DNA from: Lithospermum erythrorhizon
Taxonomy: Eukaryota > Streptophyta > Magnoliopsida > Boraginales > Boraginaceae
DNA length: 64,000 nt
Reading direction: 5' to 3'
NCBI GenBank assembly: GCA_019722365.1
Contig: JADFUC010001453.1
Location: 992,001 to 1,056,000, forward strand
The position numbers and the translations under genes were made by a program. Every line of letters starts with the position of its first letter. Position 1 is the first letter of the stretch. Shown in pieces: positions 59,760 to 64,000 of the stretch. Below the pieces are notes generated by a model. That model saw only the letters and a program-made list of their open reading frames with translations, searched no databases and was not told the origin of the DNA.

Positions 59760-61676
59760 TCTTCCTATAAATAAAACAGAACATACGTTACATGACCAGT
59801 CGACCATTATCTCCACTTCAACCACAGTTACCTTCTTCAATCGAAAAGCTCGAGACAAGCAATACTGGCTTCTATCTATAGGCATAACTTTTGCAGAATA
59901 AATCATTTACAGAAAAATAGATTGTCATATCGAACCCAAAATGAACTCAGTAAGCATATAAGTTCAAGCATAAATGTGTCACTAACTACATAACTTGATT
60001 AAGCATTTATATTAGATTATATAAAAATCCATAATGGAATCCAAAATGAACTTAGTAAGCATATCATAGCAAACAGAACACTACCATCAGCACTATTCAA
60101 GCATAAATGAGTCACTAACACAACATAATTTAGCATTTTACTGCAAAATCTACAAAACCCATCAAAGAAGATGTGAACTATATCCAAATTTCCAAGAATT
60201 GGAAAATCAAAACAATTCAACAGAGATCTGTGAGATAAATGTTCAAGCAAAGCAAATAATATTCTACCAAAAAAAAAAGAGCAAAGCAAATAATATAAGA
60301 ACTGGTTTGACTGATAGTCATTAAATATTACTCGAAATAACGAGTTTCTGATACGGGTCGAATTTTAAAAAAAGAGAATCAAATACTCCGTAATATAAAA
60401 TACTAAGGCAAATAAAAAATAAAAACATAACCTTTTTGAAAATGTAATGATTGAGAGGAAAAGGGTATTTGGTTGTTGATTTATTGATAAGGAGACCATA
60501 AAAGAGTTTGGTTAAATCATGAAGAACAGAATCTTCAATCAATAAAGATACTACACCTGGGTTTTTTTTTTTAATTGTTATTCTAAACTTTATTACTTTG
60601 ACACGATCATTAAAAAATACTCTGTATTATTTTTATATTATTTTATTTGTATATTTGTTGTTATAAGAATTGAAACATTCTGAGAGTGTCACAAATTCGC
60701 ATATAATATTCGAATTAAAAATGAAATTATTGATCATTTATATGTATGGATATAATAGGAAAAAGAAATATTAAAGTGCTTAGAGTATAGGTAGCTTATA
60801 TCGGACTAGATTGTATTATGTTACGATTATTATCAATGTTAATATAATTGAATTATTAAAAAGAAAATTAAAAAAATTTGATACGATGACAACTAAAAAA
60901 ATGAAGCAAATATTAATGAGTTGAAAAATGTTGAATCTTGAAAGGGGTAAAGATTGGGTAGTTGGACTCTTGAAGCCGCCGGGGATGAGACCAATTGTGT
61001 CGGGTCAGTGTCAAGTGTTTGACGACTTCATTTGACTTTAATTTCTTAATCATCAATTGTTTTATGATAAAAGACACGATTAATCACTCATGTTTTTGTA
61101 TTAATCAATTTCATTCAGTAATAAAATAAAAGATCTTAGTCATTGACTCATAAATAAAAATTGGAAACATACAATACTTCCGTTAAAATTTCATACAAGG
61201 TCACATACATATGACTTTTAGTAAGGGCAATTTAGTAATTTTCCAATCCTAGAATTTTTTTTTTTGGATTGGCCAATTTTCTGCTGCTAACATGTGATTA
61301 TTTTGAAATAATCAAATGGCATATGATTTAATTTAAGCGTCGCCGATCGGCGATGAAGGATTGAATCACCATTCTGAGAGAGGTAGGTTGTGAATTATTG
61401 TAATCTTAATTATCCAAAAAAATAAAATGTGATCATTTTGTTGAATGGATTTTTATTATTAACATGGGATTGATGGAAACACCTCCATAGATTGCTCAAA
61501 GATTGACCATTAAAATAACATGAGAAGTTCATAATTTATGATAAATGTTAATCCATATAACACAATCTTGTTAGTTGAGCTTGTAAACTGACATGAAAAA
61601 AGAAAACCAATTAGAATTTACACGAGCAACACTGCAACAGAAAGGTACAAATCTCCAACATATTGCCTGCTTGAAC
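59760..61676. other. Reticulon leader and promoter, then gene-free DNA
   Basis: The left part, to about 60550, probably holds the reticulon leader intron, 5' UTR and promoter. From about 60600 to 61600 the DNA is AT-rich without a supported gene. The last 100 bases or so are probably the 3' UTR of the WD40 gene, which is on the same strand as the reticulon gene. Confidence 0.5.
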
Positions 61677-64000
61677 TCAAGAGTTTCCATTGCAGCAGAC
61701 ACCATTAGAATGCACCCTTCCGTTTGAATGCGACTTCACCTGATTTAAGCCCCATATGCGAATTGTATGATCGTCGCTAGCGGATGCAAGCATGTGTGGA
61801 TTTGCTGGATTCCAGCTAACGCAGTTAACAGATCCAGAATGCCCTGCCAATGTACTGATGAGATCTCCTGAAGCTCTATGCCATATATAAACCTACAAGT
61901 ACGACATCAAACAAGATCGAATCAGCACCAAATTCAGATGTACAGTATCATATGTGTGAATGAATCACAATGAGCTTGGGTCATTGCTACTTTTCCTTCA
62001 ATCTTCAGGTTTCTAAGTTGCATATATGCTACTAAGAATTTGAGGGGGGCTGGTGTTAGTGTTACCGATATTTCAGAAGACCGCATGAAAAGAAAATGAT
62101 ACGAACAGTTAAAAAAACTTGAGAAGTCAACCCCAGAATCATATTACATGATAAACATCTTGACATACTTGTGCATACCGATTAATGAAGTTAAATAAAA
62201 ATCATTAGTTTTTGTTTAAGGGCAATGGCTTTTACACTCCATTTTTTTAATACGACACTTGTTAGTTTTAATCAACTTTTACACTAAAAGTGGAGTGCCA
62301 TTATCACAGTGTAAACATCATTGGCCTTGTTTAAAGGTCCCTAATGAAAACCATGTCCATGTGTGAAGAGCACAATGAAGTAATGATACCTGTGAGTCTT
62401 CACTTCCGCTGGCAACAAATGATTGGTTGAAGCCACCAAAGCAAGATCTAATCATAAACCGGGATCTTTTGTGACCTTTGTACTTGGCTATAAGTTTAGC
62501 ATTTTCTTCTATGTCCCAAAGATGAATTTCTTGATTCAGAAGGCTAACCAGCAGAAATTTACTATCCCTGGATAATGCAAAATGAACTATTGTTTGATCT
62601 TCCTCAATTAGTCTTTCAGTTTTTGTTTCCAACTCGACTAAAGATATCACGGTTTCTTTACTGACAGTGACTATCTGTTTTCCATCACCAGTGATCCCCA
62701 AATCTGATGTCTTCATAGTCCGCTGGCCTTTCCAACATTCCAACTCATTACCCTCAAGATCCCACATGCTGATGCTTTTGTCTGTTGCACCAGAATATAT
62801 CCTTTTGCCATCCAGAGCCCATCCACAAGAGATAAAACCACAACCATTCTTGGCATAGATGCATTGGCATTCACCGGTAGAAATTTCCCATCGCCTAATA
62901 CGGTTTTCTGATTCACAAGTAAGAAGTTGATGATCATCGGGGCTCCATGCAATATAGATGACAGGTTTCTCATGGTCAGTTAACCTGTGCTTCATGACAA
63001 CTTCACCATCCAATTTAACCTACAAAAGGGGTAAACTTGAGTTAACAAAATAAATTGAAAGATCTTCAGAAAAGAGTAATTTGACGAGGAAAATTTACTC
63101 TCTAACCCGATTACTGCCAAGGATCACAGGGGCAGCAAACAATTGACAAATAGTGAAGAACTACACATTTAACCTCCAGACAAAAACAATAATAAGAATG
63201 GACCATGCCCCCAATTTTTTGCAAAGAGAGTAGAACGATGATTACAATGAGAGCAGATCATTATAGTGCCAACTTTACCTCCCATATAATCACAGACCCA
63301 TCACTGGACGATGAAGCTAAGTATCTACCACCGTATGAAAATTGTAAAATCCAGACTTCACCAGTGTGACCTGACAGTATCTGTAGTATTACCAATAACA
63401 ACAAAATAAGAAAACCAAGACCTTACTAGTTATCATGTAGGATAGTAACATAACAACACAAGATACCATAACATTAACATACCGCAATGCCTATGAAAGG
63501 CGGGGGAAGGGTGGGGGTTAGGCGGATAGTATGCAATCTGCCACGAGATAACGAGGAGTTTGTTTCGAATGGGCAAGAGTGGAATCACCGAAGCTGCTCT
63601 AACTAACGCGATAGATAAATTGCGGGTAGTGTATAGAAGCCGTTGATATATTTCATGATATCAAAGAGATAGAGAATATAAAATCTTGGACTCCATAGGA
63701 CATGTAAAACACATCATAGGATATTCATGAAATTTTCACCAAGCATTTCTCCCAAATCTATTCCTCGCTTGTGATACAAATATCTAATTAAGTTTACCAC
63801 ATAAGAACTGTCTTAAAAGACGCAATACTTGTGATACAAATATCGAATTAAGTTTACCACATAAGACATGTCTCAGAATACACAATAGCCTTAAAACATA
63901 AGCAAATAATCATTTCAAAAGAAGAAAAAGAGAGAAAGTGCAAACGGAAACTAAGTTGAATAAATTTGAACCAGTATCTCGATAACCTACCTGTATAGTT
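61677..64000 (-). CDS. WDR26: WDR26/GID7-like WD40 protein, 3' part (runs off window)
   Basis: Partial gene. Exons in order: 64000-63991 (end of an exon that continues outside), 63380-63279, 63019-62390, 61892-61677. The visible 319 or so residues are the WD40 propeller. Repeat signatures include [20 protein letters not shown] with [66 protein letters not shown], and [19 protein letters not shown] with [12 protein letters not shown]. The pattern matches plant WDR26 (Arabidopsis AT5G08560 type), whose missing N-terminus should carry LisH and CTLH domains. WDR26 is the GID7-like subunit of the CTLH/GID E3 ligase. The C-terminus ends in a Ser/Asn-rich tail with CCNGNS. All visible junctions are phase 0. 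Confidence 0.9.
63482..63600 (-). mobile_element. Au-type SINE relic, copy 2
   Basis: Read on the minus strand, the segment runs cccattcgaaacaaactcct, ctcgtggcagattgcatact, atccgcctaacccccaccct and cataggcattgcggta. The same block order occurs on the plus strand at 12490-12605. It lies in an intron of the WD40 gene. It is diverged and without clear target-site duplications. Confidence 0.5.
63768..63887 (+). repeat. 60-bp tandem duplication in a WDR26 intron
   Basis: Two adjacent 60-bp units both start cttgtgatacaaatatc and share aattaagtttaccacataag. They differ by a handful of substitutions, mainly in the last third. Non-coding. Confidence 0.85.

Overview
The window is nuclear DNA from a flowering plant, almost certainly a eudicot. 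The evidence is AT-rich intergenic DNA, many GT-AG introns, an auxin response factor with a miR167 site, a PTS1-ending polyamine oxidase, a UDP-arabinose 4-epimerase, and plant-type MITEs, SINEs and an LTR. It holds ten protein-coding genes. Nine are complete, and the tenth runs off the right edge. Exon boundaries were read by eye from splice consensus and from reading-frame continuity; all exon lengths sum to intact frames.

Layout, left to right: ribosomal protein eL27 (-, 3.6-4.0 kb, intronless); mRNA-decay factor PAT1 (+, 5.2-10.9 kb, 5 exons); UDP-arabinose 4-epimerase MUR4/UXE type (+, 12.7-15.8 kb, 9 exons); ER-luminal HSP70-17 (GRP170/HYOU1 type) ending HDEL (-, 17.7-24.5 kb, 14 exons); peroxisomal polyamine oxidase ending SRM (-, 25.5-28.9 kb, 10 exons); a transposon-rich gene desert (28.9-40.6 kb) with a solo LTR and several MITEs; ARF6-type auxin response factor (+, 40.6-46.6 kb, 14 exons) with a miR167 site; mitochondrial DEAD-box helicase of the RH9/RH53 (PMH) type (+, 47.4-52.1 kb, 7 exons); a RING-CH membrane E3 ligase (+, 53.5-56.8 kb, 8 exons); a reticulon-like protein (-, 57.5-59.8 kb, 5 coding exons); and the 3' part of a WDR26/GID7-like WD40 gene (-, 61.7 kb to the edge).

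The genes are unrelated housekeeping or signalling genes. I see no operon, gene cluster, biosynthetic cluster or immune locus, and no clear undescribed system. The points worth a second look are structural: a shifted splice acceptor that appears to rescue the epimerase frame, a 51-residue tandem duplication in the helicase presequence region, a 79-nt HSP70-17 intron flanked by direct repeats, a duplicated acceptor in the last ARF6 intron, a 2.4-kb solo LTR with a perfect 5-bp target-site duplication, two hAT-type non-autonomous elements, and an unclassified ~145-bp MITE family present twice in opposite orientation.
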